From an uncultured Bacteroidales bacterium (GTDB lineage Bacteria > Bacteroidota > Bacteroidia > Bacteroidales > Paludibacteraceae), in assembly GCA_937911935.1 (NCBI GenBank), contig CALDQH010000034.1, positions 1-6,630 on the forward strand: a DNA stretch of 6,630 nucleotides, given 5' to 3'. A program made the position numbers and the translations under genes. Of this stretch, positions 1 through 6,630 are shown piece by piece (the stretch's first letter is position 1; each line of letters starts with the position of its first letter). The notes beneath the pieces were generated by a model. That model was not told where the DNA came from. It worked only from the letters and a program-made list of their open reading frames with translations, and did not search any database.

Positions 1-55
1 TCACGTTCGGCATAATCAATGTAAACATTGCTTCTGCTCTCACTTAATCGCAACT
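1..55. repeat. Interspersed repeat copy 1, with AA-loop hairpin
   Basis: First of three related units at the left edge. Its head (TCACGTTCGGCATAATCAA, 1-19) matches the head of copy 3 at 131-149 in 17 of 19 bases. Its tail (35-55) is a diverged form of the 23-base tail shared exactly by copies 2 and 3. Between them is a perfect hairpin: CAATGT (17-22), loop AA (23-24), ACATTG (25-30). The unit begins at base 1, so the array may continue leftwards outside the window. No coding capacity is evident. Confidence 0.7.
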
Positions 56-106
56 GTCGGCAATGCTTAAGCAAGCTTATCATTGCTCTCGCTTACTCGC
101 AGCTTT
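56..106. repeat. Interspersed repeat copy 2, with extended AA-loop hairpin
   Basis: Second unit, sharing with copy 3 an exact 23-base tail (84-106 equals 163-185). Its head is shortened to GTCGGCA. The hairpin is the longest of the three: outer stem GCAATG (60-65) with CATTGC (81-86), a small asymmetric bulge (66-67 against 80), inner stem TAAGC (68-72) with GCTTA (75-79), loop AA (73-74). Read on the minus strand it encodes KAASKREQ followed by two stops, the same peptide that ends TamB in copy 3. It lies downstream of the tamB stop. Confidence 0.7.
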
Positions 107-130
107 ATTCGCATTCGCTCATGAAGCTGC

Positions 131-185
131 TCACGCTCGGCATAGTCAAGTAAACTTACCTCTGCTCTCGCTTACTCGCAGCTTT
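131..185. repeat. Interspersed repeat copy 3, overlapping the tamB 3' end
   Basis: Third unit. It combines the copy 1 type head (TCACGCTCGGCATAGTCAA, 131-149) with the exact 23-base tail of copy 2 (163-185). Its hairpin is short: AAGT, loop AA, ACTT (148-157). The tamB stop codon (158-156) and the last nine codons (KAASKREQR) lie inside this unit, so the repeat is partly coding and partly trailer. Copies 2 and 3 are separated by an extra 24 bases (107-130), part of an inverted repeat GCAGCTT (99-105) / AAGCTGC (124-130). Confidence 0.7.
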
Positions 186-3100
186 TTCTTCGGCTTTGCG
201 TTTCTTTTCTTCGGCTTTGCGTTTCTTTTGTTCTTCTACGTAGATTTTGTGACGACGCTTGCGGTCTTCGCGTAGTAGGCGTTTGGCTTCACGTTGTTTT
301 TCGCGCTCTAATTTTTCGGCTTCTTTTTTGGCCTTTGCTGCCGCTTTCTCTTCGTCTGTACGTTTTCTGAATACTTCTTTGTAGTATTTGAATAGGTTGC
401 CCCAGGTGTCAAAGTCTTCGCGGTACATGATACCTAAGCCCTGCGTATATAGTGCAGTAGAGTAGAGGCGGTCGTTTGTTTTGTTGTAGGCTTTTAGGCG
501 CAACCTGCCCGATTCTATCAACTTGTATTCCAAATCAAAGTCGCCAATAAAGTCTTCGCTTCCGTATTGGTTGCGATAGCCAACGTTACCATTTAATATA
601 AGTCGGTTGTTAAAGAAATTGGTCGATATGTTGGCTGTAATTTGTCGGTTGTTGGTTGCATCCAGCGAATTTTCGCTGTAATTAAGCCCTAAGTTTACGT
701 TGTTACTAATTTGTGATAGCCAATAGTTTAGTTGGCTGGATATGGTTGAGGTAGCAAACGAGGCTGCCAACTGGGTTGAATAACCCGTTGTGTTTTGCGT
801 AACTTGCGGATTGTAGAATTTGCCTGTAAGCAAAAGGAATACCATTTGTTGACTCATCATGTCCTCTGTATTGATGGCCGCTTTTACCATGCGTTGAACC
901 TCGTCGTCGGCATCGGGTAGTTGGATGTCGAACTTAATGTTGGGCGAAGTAAGAGGTCCAATGATGCGGGCAATGCAAGTAACCTTTTGTGTTGAGTTCT
1001 TAACAGATTGTAGTACACTTTGCTCTAAAAGGTCTGTTAGTGATGCGGTGGTTTGGTAGGTTGCATTGATGTTCATGTTGCAATTGTTCAATGGGTCACC
1101 GTCAAACGATATGCTGCTGTTTTCGCCCACCTCAAAGCGTTTGCGCATGGCTCCTTGTATCGAGAAGTCGTAGCTTCCCTCTATGATATCGTAGTTGCCA
1201 TATACCTTTATATTAAGGTTGTTGTCTATTTCTACCTTTAAGTTGCCGTTGCCGCGGGCTTTGATGATGTCGCCCGTGTGGCTGTCTAATATGATTTGTG
1301 CTTCTACATCGGGCGTGGCTTCGATGGCAAGGTTTACTTTCATTTTTGCTGCCAAACTTTCGGATATGCGTTGTTTACGCCTGATGCGTCTTTCGTTGGT
1401 GCTAAGTCTGTTTTGTCGGGGTGTTACATAGGTGATAAACTGATTGTCAGTAGCGTTCATGTAACTGTTGATGGGTATGGCAAAGTAACTGTCTTTTTCG
1501 GGTTTTGCCATGACGTCTATGTTGACGTTATTCATATCGCCTACAATGTGTGCGCTACCAGTTGCATATAATTTGCCGTAAAAATCGGGGCTGTTTAACT
1601 CCGTGGTATTAAATGCCATCAAGTTGTTTACATCAATGTCGATGTTATAGACAAAATCGTTGAATTTGTCGTGTGTAACCAAACCATCTACTTTTCCTTT
1701 GTTGCCGTATTCGTCGGTAATTTCAATATCTTTAAAGATAAAGGCGTTCTTTTTGATGGTTACCGAGTCTTCAAAGAAGAATTTGCTTTTTAAGAAATCA
1801 ATCGAAAGCATGGCATTCTTAACGTATGCCTCTCCCCAAATTTCGATGGCGTCTAATTTTCCACCTACGTACAATTTTCCTTTGGCGATGCCACTCATGT
1901 CGTTGGCAAACGATGTTATGTAACTTTTGATAAAGCTTAAATCTAAGTTGTTGACGTCAATATCCAACAGCATTTCATTGCGTGCGGGTGCAACAAAACC
2001 AATTACTTGGGTTGTGTCTAATACATCGTTTAGTACCGTTCCTTTTAGGTCTATTTGCTGCATGTCGTAGTTAAAGGTGGCAGATGCGGCAATTACATCG
2101 CCCAATGCCTGTCCGTTTAAACCAAACTGCTTGGCAGAGGCTTGGGCATTTAAAATAGGTTGGTGCAATACCTGTCCTGCTTCTACCTCGGCGGTTACAA
2201 TACCCAATAATTTGATATCGGGCATGTAAAGTACGTTGCTTAGGTATTGTAGGTCAATGTCCTTTAACGATGCTTTGATTACTTGCGATTTGTCCTTGCG
2301 CGATGCGTTGCCGTTTACTTTGATGTATTGGTCTTTGCCATCAAACCAGATGTTGTTGATGGTTAGTGTTTCTTCGTCGTAATGGATAGAACCGGGTTTG
2401 ATGTGCCATAGTGAGTCTGCCATAATCATGGTAGATGGCAGTAGCGAGCAGGTAACATCCCAGATTTGATTTTCTCGGGTAGGCTCTGCCAAATCGATGC
2501 GAGTTTTTAGTTCGCCCGAAAAATCAGATTCGACGGTGTTGAGCCAATCTAAATTGAGTAGTACTTGGTTGTTTAGGATGTTGCCGCCTATGTGCAAAAA
2601 TGTAGTGTCGATGCGGGTTTGATAAATGGCATCTACATTCATCAAGATGCTGTCCTGAAAATTGTGGATGTGTATGGCGGCACTATCGATGCTGTTTTTG
2701 CCCAAATCGATTAAGTTAGATTGCACGGCTAACTCAAATCGTTCTTCTTTGTCGTTGATGTATCCGCTAATGTAAGTGGTATCGTCGATGCTCCAGTTCT
2801 GCGAAAAGAAATAAGCGTAATCGCTAATGGGGTCTATTTGTGCTTGGAAATGAAAATCATTTTGCGCTAAACCTTTGTTTATTTGGAGTGGTTTTAAATG
2901 TGATAGTTGTTGTGATATAATGTATTGTATGTTTTGGGGCAAGGTAGAAAAGGCAAATTCACCTTCTAATTCGGCTTGCATAAGTCCCGATTGCAGGGTA
3001 ACACGTTGTTTTTTGTCGATTCGATGCGATGTAATCTCTATCTTTTCGGGTTGTACCATGCCGTGTTTATTGCTGATAGCAATGGAATCTATGATGAGGT

Positions 3101-4790
3101 GTCCAAATAGGTGGTCAAAATTTTGCCCCGATAGGCTACTGTTGATGTTCATCGAGAAAACCAAATCGGGGTTATCTTTGATTAAGTTCATGCCGTGCAA
3201 GCGAATGGTGTCTGCTTTTACATCCAATCGAATGTCCATGCTATCTTTTAATTGCATAAAACCAAAGTTGGCGGCAAGTGCACCGTTGTGGGGGTCTTGG
3301 TATTTTACGGCTGCTTTGATGTCTTGGTCGTTGTATAGTCCATCAATCTCGATGTTGTGGAACGTATATTGGTTGTAGGTAAATTGATCGATGTTCCCTT
3401 TGATGCTTCCGATTAATTTTCCTGTTTTGGGTAGTTGACCATCCAATTCTACGTTTAGTGAGATGCTTTCTAATTGGGATGATTTTCCGAGTAGTTTGGC
3501 TAAATTGATTGTGTTGGTCTTGATTTTTCCGCTAAAGCCCAAGTCGTTTGTGGCTTTGTGGTAATTAACCAATAGGTCGGTGTTGATTTTGCCAATATCT
3601 GTTTTTAAAAGTCCATAGGCAACAATCTCCGAGAAGAATCCCGCAATGTTTCCGTTAAATCGGATGGTTCCTAAATTGGTTAATTCTCCAGGAAGGGTAA
3701 AGGGTTTGCCTTGTATGTCCGATACCAGGCGTTCGATGCCTCGTTTGGTACTGCTTACTTCTTTGATGTTGGCGTAGATGTATGCATCTGATAGTTGGCT
3801 GATGCCGTTAATCTCGGCAGCCGTTTGAATTTGTACGTGTTTGCCGTAGGATGCGCTAAAGTTTTTTAGCTTGACATCGTCGCCAGCGTATTGTAAGTAA
3901 CCATTTAAATATAAAGGCTCGGTTAAATTTTTTACAGCAGGCAGCAAGGATTTAAAGTCGCTTCCGTACAAGATAGAGGGGTGAAGCGAAACGGCTACTT
4001 TGGCATGCTCGGCAAAATGAGGCATGGTGATTTGCTTTAAGCTATCGTACGATAGTTGCAAACTATCAAATTGCAAAAAACTTTTGGGTAGTTGCAGGTT
4101 GAAGTTGCGAATGGTACTTGCTTTTTGCCCCATCGATATATCAAAGGCAATGTCTGATAAGGAGAATCCGCATTTTTCTTGCAAGGATAAACTATGTAAG
4201 GTAAATTGCAAGGTGTCAGACTCTAAAATACCAAGAGATAAACTGCTGTTAAACTGGTCAATGTGAACATGCATGGGGTCGAACTGGGTAGGTTCGAGTT
4301 GGGGCGCAGGTAAATGGTCGTAGTAAAACTGTCCGTATAGGATATGTACGCTGCGAATCGAAAAACGCCAGTCAGGAAAACTTCCAGCTTGTTCTGTGGC
4401 AAAAGCATCCATCAAAAACTGCAAGTTGGTGCGTCCTACCGAGTCGGTCGTTAAATGAAAAGTGGGATTTTTAAGGTATAAATCCTTGATGAATAACTCT
4501 TTTCGGAATAGTTTTCGGTAGGAAATATTACCCGTAAATTCGCTAAACGACGCAATGGGCTGTTGGTTTGGGTCTAAAAGCGATACGTCTTCTAATACAA
4601 TTCCTTTAAAAGGGTTGTAGGCTATGTTGCCGATAGAAAGCGTGCCGCCTGTGTACTCGGATAGGTAGGTAGTAGCTTTTGTAATTAAATAATTTTGAAT
4701 GCGCTCGTTGGTAAACAGTAGAGACAACGAGATGGGTAATGCTATGAGAATTACCGCAACAATCGTTACTATTTTCCAGAATTTTTTAAT
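156..4790 (-). CDS. tamB: TamB-family translocation and assembly module protein, inner-membrane anchored (AsmA-like superfamily)
   Basis: TamB proteins span the periplasm from an inner-membrane anchor and help deliver proteins or lipids to the outer membrane, with a BamA/TamA-type partner. Seen here, numbering from ATT at 4790-4788 (1544 residues): a signal-anchor of about residues 4-26 after KKFWK; an AsmA-like opening at 47-73 with GGTLSIGNI and FKGIVLEDVSLLD; about 1,000 residues of beta-rich repetitive sequence; and the C-terminal TamB domain (DUF490/PF04357 type) at about 1145-1455, including GPLTSPNIKFDIQLP near 1277 and the closing GLGIMYREDFDTWG. Length fits Bacteroidota TamB. After the domain comes a Lys/Glu/Arg-rich tail (about 1478-1544). 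The frame is open upstream to 5072, but that part is antisense to tsaD and looks non-coding. No ATG/GTG/TTG lies between 4973 and 4727, so the start is uncertain. The gene is divergent from tsaD. The family call is firm; the exact role is inferred. Confidence 0.9.
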   Translation of the reverse strand: MKKFWKIVTIVAVILIALPISLSLLFTNERIQNYLITKATTYLSEYTGGTLSIGNIAYNPFKGIVLEDVSLLDPNQQPIASFSEFTGNISYRKLFRKELFIKDLYLKNPTFHLTTDSVGRTNLQFLMDAFATEQAGSFPDWRFSIRSVHILYGQFYYDHLPAPQLEPTQFDPMHVHIDQFNSSLSLGILESDTLQFTLHSLSLQEKCGFSLSDIAFDISMGQKASTIRNFNLQLPKSFLQFDSLQLSYDSLKQITMPHFAEHAKVAVSLHPSILYGSDFKSLLPAVKNLTEPLYLNGYLQYAGDDVKLKNFSASYGKHVQIQTAAEINGISQLSDAYIYANIKEVSSTKRGIERLVSDIQGKPFTLPGELTNLGTIRFNGNIAGFFSEIVAYGLLKTDIGKINTDLLVNYHKATNDLGFSGKIKTNTINLAKLLGKSSQLESISLNVELDGQLPKTGKLIGSIKGNIDQFTYNQYTFHNIEIDGLYNDQDIKAAVKYQDPHNGALAANFGFMQLKDSMDIRLDVKADTIRLHGMNLIKDNPDLVFSMNINSSLSGQNFDHLFGHLIIDSIAISNKHGMVQPEKIEITSHRIDKKQRVTLQSGLMQAELEGEFAFSTLPQNIQYIISQQLSHLKPLQINKGLAQNDFHFQAQIDPISDYAYFFSQNWSIDDTTYISGYINDKEERFELAVQSNLIDLGKNSIDSAAIHIHNFQDSILMNVDAIYQTRIDTTFLHIGGNILNNQVLLNLDWLNTVESDFSGELKTRIDLAEPTRENQIWDVTCSLLPSTMIMADSLWHIKPGSIHYDEETLTINNIWFDGKDQYIKVNGNASRKDKSQVIKASLKDIDLQYLSNVLYMPDIKLLGIVTAEVEAGQVLHQPILNAQASAKQFGLNGQALGDVIAASATFNYDMQQIDLKGTVLNDVLDTTQVIGFVAPARNEMLLDIDVNNLDLSFIKSYITSFANDMSGIAKGKLYVGGKLDAIEIWGEAYVKNAMLSIDFLKSKFFFEDSVTIKKNAFIFKDIEITDEYGNKGKVDGLVTHDKFNDFVYNIDIDVNNLMAFNTTELNSPDFYGKLYATGSAHIVGDMNNVNIDVMAKPEKDSYFAIPINSYMNATDNQFITYVTPRQNRLSTNERRIRRKQRISESLAAKMKVNLAIEATPDVEAQIILDSHTGDIIKARGNGNLKVEIDNNLNIKVYGNYDIIEGSYDFSIQGAMRKRFEVGENSSISFDGDPLNNCNMNINATYQTTASLTDLLEQSVLQSVKNSTQKVTCIARIIGPLTSPNIKFDIQLPDADDEVQRMVKAAINTEDMMSQQMVFLLLTGKFYNPQVTQNTTGYSTQLAASFATSTISSQLNYWLSQISNNVNLGLNYSENSLDATNNRQITANISTNFFNNRLILNGNVGYRNQYGSEDFIGDFDLEYKLIESGRLRLKAYNKTNDRLYSTALYTQGLGIMYREDFDTWGNLFKYYKEVFRKRTDEEKAAAKAKKEAEKLEREKQREAKRLLREDRKRRHKIYVEEQKKRKAEEKKRKAEEKAASKREQR
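186..227 (-). repeat. 21 bp perfect tandem duplication inside the tamB tail
   Basis: Bases 186-206 and 207-227 are identical and directly adjacent, and the period continues for two more bases. Read on the minus strand in the tamB frame the unit is seven codons, giving KKRKAEE twice in the charged C-terminal tail. Being a multiple of three, the duplication lengthens the tail without breaking the frame, and it may vary in copy number between strains. Confidence 0.85.
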
Positions 4791-4797
4791 AACTTTG
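4790..4797 (+). promoter_or_regulatory. Putative Bacteroidota -7 element for tsaD (TAACTTTG)
   Basis: TAACTTTG on the plus strand matches TAnnTTTG exactly. Transcription would begin near 4803 and give a leader of about 38 bases before the tsaD ATG. I see no good TTTG at the -33 position, which would lie in the first codons of tamB. The motif sits only 19 bases from the tamB -7 element, so the two promoters interlock. This is motif evidence only. Confidence 0.45.
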
Positions 4798-4816
4798 TAC
4801 TCTACAATATGTAACG

Positions 4817-4824
4817 CAAATATA
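4817..4824 (-). promoter_or_regulatory. Putative Bacteroidota -7 element for tamB (TATATTTG)
   Basis: On the minus strand TATATTTG matches the Bacteroidota sigma-ABfr consensus TAnnTTTG. A weak -33 match, TTTC (4847-4844, over the tsaD start codon), lies 19 bases upstream, which is the usual spacing. Transcription would begin near 4812, leaving a leader of roughly 20 bases before the proposed ATT start at 4790. If so, the in-frame upstream ATG at 4973 would not be in the transcript. This is motif evidence only. Confidence 0.5.
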
Positions 4825-4841
4825 CGAATAAAACGCCATTT

Positions 4842-5885
4842 ATGAAAGAGGCTTTTGAAAAAAATAAGGATATAATTATACTTGGCATCGAATCCTCGTG
4901 CGATGACACTTCGGCTGCTGTTATTCGGAATGGTTTTTTGCTCTCTAATGTAATTGCTAGTCAGGCAGTTCATAGTGCTTATGGGGGTGTGGTACCCGAG
5001 TTGGCTTCCAGAGCACATCAGCAAAATATCATCCCAACGGTAAGCGAAGCTATCAAGCGTGCAGGTATTCAAAAAGAGGATATTTCTGCTATTGCCTATA
5101 CCCGTGGACCAGGCTTAATTGGATCTCTTTTGGTGGGCAACTCGTTTGCCAAAGGTTTTGCCACTGCACTGAACATTCCCATGGTAGAGGTAAACCACTT
5201 GCAAGCCCATGTGTTGGCGCATTTTATTCAAGAAGAAAACGAGCCTGCTCATTTGCCTGAGTTTCCTTTTTTGTGTTTGTTGGTATCGGGAGGTAACTCG
5301 CAAATTATTTTGGTAAAAGCGTATGACGATATGCAGATTATTGGTCAAACCATAGACGATGCCGCAGGCGAAGCCTTTGATAAGTGTGCCAAAGTATTAG
5401 GTGGTCCTTATCCAGGTGGTCCTTTTATCGATAAACTGGCAAAAGAAGGCGATGTTAATGCCTTTACCTTTAGCAAGCCCAATATTCCTGGATTCGACTA
5501 TAGCTTTAGCGGGCTAAAAACCTCGTTCATGTATTCGATTCGCGACCGTTTGGCAGAAAATCCTAATTTCATCGAAGAGCGAAAAGCCGATTTGGCAGCA
5601 TCCATTCAAAAAACAGTGGTGGATGTGCTGATGGATAAATTGCTAAAAGCATCGCGCCACTATGGCATCAAGCGTGTAGCGGTGGCAGGCGGTGTTTCTG
5701 CTAACAGTGCTTTGCGTGGGGCTTTTCAGGCATACGCCCAAAAATACGGTTGGGAAATTTTCTTGCCCAAATTCTCTTATACTACCGACAATGCTGCCAT
5801 GATTGCCATTACGGCATTGTTTAAATACAAAGATGGTCTTTTTGATTCGATTGATTCTGTTCCTTTCTCGAAGGTGGTGATATAA
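4842..5885 (+). CDS. tsaD: tRNA N6-adenosine threonylcarbamoyltransferase TsaD
   Basis: TsaD transfers the threonylcarbamoyl group from threonylcarbamoyl-AMP (made by TsaC/TsaC2) to N6 of A37 in tRNAs reading ANN codons. In bacteria it works in the cytoplasm with TsaB and TsaE, none of which is in this window. The 347-residue protein has the normal family length and all expected motifs: GIESSCDDTSAAV (15-27); the metal-site histidines H119 and H123 in NHLQAH; LLVSGGNSQI (146-155); IDDAAGEAFDK (171-181); SFSGLKT (221-227); VAGGVSANSALR (281-292); and the third metal ligand D316 in TTDNAAMIA. The N-terminus (MKEAFEKNKD) is slightly longer than the minimal core, and the ATG at 4842 is the only sensible start. 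No Shine-Dalgarno is visible; the leader is A/T-rich, as is usual in Bacteroidota. It is divergent from tamB across a 51 bp gap. No hairpin-plus-T-tract terminator follows before the RHS fragment. Confidence 0.97.
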   Translation: MKEAFEKNKDIIILGIESSCDDTSAAVIRNGFLLSNVIASQAVHSAYGGVVPELASRAHQQNIIPTVSEAIKRAGIQKEDISAIAYTRGPGLIGSLLVGNSFAKGFATALNIPMVEVNHLQAHVLAHFIQEENEPAHLPEFPFLCLLVSGGNSQIILVKAYDDMQIIGQTIDDAAGEAFDKCAKVLGGPYPGGPFIDKLAKEGDVNAFTFSKPNIPGFDYSFSGLKTSFMYSIRDRLAENPNFIEERKADLAASIQKTVVDVLMDKLLKASRHYGIKRVAVAGGVSANSALRGAFQAYAQKYGWEIFLPKFSYTTDNAAMIAITALFKYKDGLFDSIDSVPFSKVVI

Positions 5886-5947
5886 ATAAAATTGTTCATA
5901 GTTAGTCATCTGCAAGTGAATTTGATAGTTGGGGACGTGTGCAAAAA

Positions 5948-6630
5948 ATGACATACCCAGATGGAGAGGTAGTTAATTATATTTACTATCCCAATGGGCA
6001 GTTGAGTTCCATGGTTGGTGAAAAAGACGGTATTGTTTATCCTTACCTCGCAGAGGTAGGTTACTCTGAGAGTGGACAAATAGCCTATAGAAGATTGGGT
6101 AACAATAGCGAACATCGTTATTTTTACGATAGTAAAGATAGATTACAAACATCAGTACTTCATCTTAATGGTGTGGTTCAATCAGAGAATCATTATTCGT
6201 ATGATAAAGTAGATAATATTACATCTATTGTACAATCGAGTGAATATACGCAACGGTACTCATATGATGATTTAAATCGTCTCATAGCAGCTTCTGGATA
6301 CGATAATACAGCTGTTGGAACTCCACAAAGTGCGTACATTATGACCATGGAGTATAACAATATGTCTTCACCTGTAAACTTTACGCAGGTAATTTCATCA
6401 TTAGTAAATCCAAAATCTACAACATATTCTTATCATTATAGTAATGATTCTCAACCAAACGCACCTGTTCAAATAGGTGATATGCACTACACCTATGACG
6501 CAGCAGGTAATCCAACTTCTATTTTGGACGCTAACGGAATAGGCAAAGATATGGTATGGGATGCCGAAAACCGCTTACGCAGCATAAGCGACAGCCAAGA
6601 GGGATTGCACCATGCCTATGCCTACGACCA
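5948..6630 (+). CDS. RHS/YD-repeat protein fragment, 5'-truncated and running off the window end (possible pseudogene)
   Basis: RHS/YD-repeat proteins are large secreted or surface polymorphic proteins whose beta-strand cage often carries a variable C-terminal toxin. Translation here gives clear YD-type units: FDSWGRVQKMTYPDGEVV (from 5921), YFYDSKDRL (6119-6145), YSYDDLNRL (6257-6283), YTYDAAGNPTSI (6488-6523), VWDAENRLRSISD (6554-6592) and AYAYD at the edge. The frame is open from 5906, just after an in-frame TAG at 5903-5905, and stays open to 6630. The coordinates start at the first in-frame ATG, but RHS-like sequence already begins near 5918, before that ATG. No signal peptide or N-terminal domain is present, so the 5' part of a normally much longer gene is missing. 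It lies about 20 bp after the tsaD stop, and its codon use and GC content vary along its length. It is either an orphan cassette or a decaying remnant. The family call is strong; whether it is expressed is unknown. Confidence 0.8.
   Translation, partial: MTYPDGEVVNYIYYPNGQLSSMVGEKDGIVYPYLAEVGYSESGQIAYRRLGNNSEHRYFYDSKDRLQTSVLHLNGVVQSENHYSYDKVDNITSIVQSSEYTQRYSYDDLNRLIAASGYDNTAVGTPQSAYIMTMEYNNMSSPVNFTQVISSLVNPKSTTYSYHYSNDSQPNAPVQIGDMHYTYDAAGNPTSILDANGIGKDMVWDAENRLRSISDSQEGLHHAYAYD

Noticed and set aside
1..185. CRISPR array
   Set aside because: Only three imperfect units are present, with unequal spacing (49 and 79 bases between tails), internal hairpins of differing sequence, and overlap with a coding end. 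There are no regular spacers.
63..275. Plus-strand open frame of 70 codons over the repeats and tamB tail
   Set aside because: It is the complement of repeat and Lys/Glu codons, giving an artificial Phe/Leu/Ala-rich peptide. It looks membrane-like only because of that.
2875..3378. Plus-strand open frame of 167 codons
   Set aside because: It lies wholly opposite tamB, has Cys/Ser/Met-rich composition typical of antisense shadow frames, and shows no recognisable motif. The smaller plus-strand frames across 1053-4266 were rejected for the same reason.
4791..5072. Upstream extension of the tamB reading frame to an ATG at 5072, overlapping tsaD antisense
   Set aside because: The extra 94 codons are the complement of well-conserved tsaD sequence, do not resemble a TamB N-terminus, and would lie upstream of the proposed promoter and the membrane anchor.
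5286..5303. SGGNSQ in TsaD instead of the SGGHTQ known from E. coli, as a possible active-site change
   Set aside because: The difference is in a variable position of the nucleotide-binding loop. The metal ligands H119, H123 and D316 and the other motifs are intact, so normal activity is expected.
5862..5874. Hairpin CCTT-TCTCG-AAGG at the tsaD 3' end as a terminator
   Set aside because: The 4 bp stem is weak, it lies inside the coding region, and no T-tract follows it.
5643..6115. Minus-strand open frames of 103 and 69 codons over tsaD and the RHS fragment
   Set aside because: They overlap each other and better-supported plus-strand coding sequence, and they contain no recognisable domain.

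Overview
The window comes from a member of the Bacteroidota, most likely Bacteroidales. Three things point there: a very long TamB of the type seen in that phylum, the divergent tamB/tsaD pairing, and core promoter motifs matching the Bacteroidota consensus TAnnTTTG in A/T-rich leaders without Shine-Dalgarno sequences. The assignment is inference from sequence character, not from a database match.

Layout, left to right. Positions 1-186 hold three diverged copies of an interspersed repeat. Each copy contains a small hairpin with the same AA loop but different stem bases. The last copy runs into the 3' end of tamB and supplies its final codons and the start of its trailer. Positions 156-4790 (minus strand) are tamB, encoding about 1544 residues: an N-terminal membrane anchor, a long beta-rich body, the C-terminal TamB domain, and an unusual highly charged tail of about 67 residues. 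No ATG, GTG or TTG start stands where the protein should begin; ATT at 4790-4788 is the best-placed codon. Positions 4791-4841 form a 51 bp divergent promoter region. Positions 4842-5885 (plus strand) are a complete tsaD, the catalytic subunit for the t6A37 tRNA modification. From about 5906 to the end of the window, a frame without stops encodes the interior of an RHS/YD-repeat protein. It lacks its 5' part, starts about 20 bp after tsaD, and leaves the window still open.

How the genes relate. tamB (outer-membrane biogenesis) and tsaD (tRNA modification) are both housekeeping genes; they share a control region rather than a pathway. The RHS fragment is accessory DNA, probably left by recombination. 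I do not see a complete new defence, mobile or biosynthetic system. The observations most worth a second look are the covarying hairpin repeats that enter the tamB coding end, the missing conventional tamB start, the charged TamB tail, and the orphan RHS fragment with its uneven base composition.
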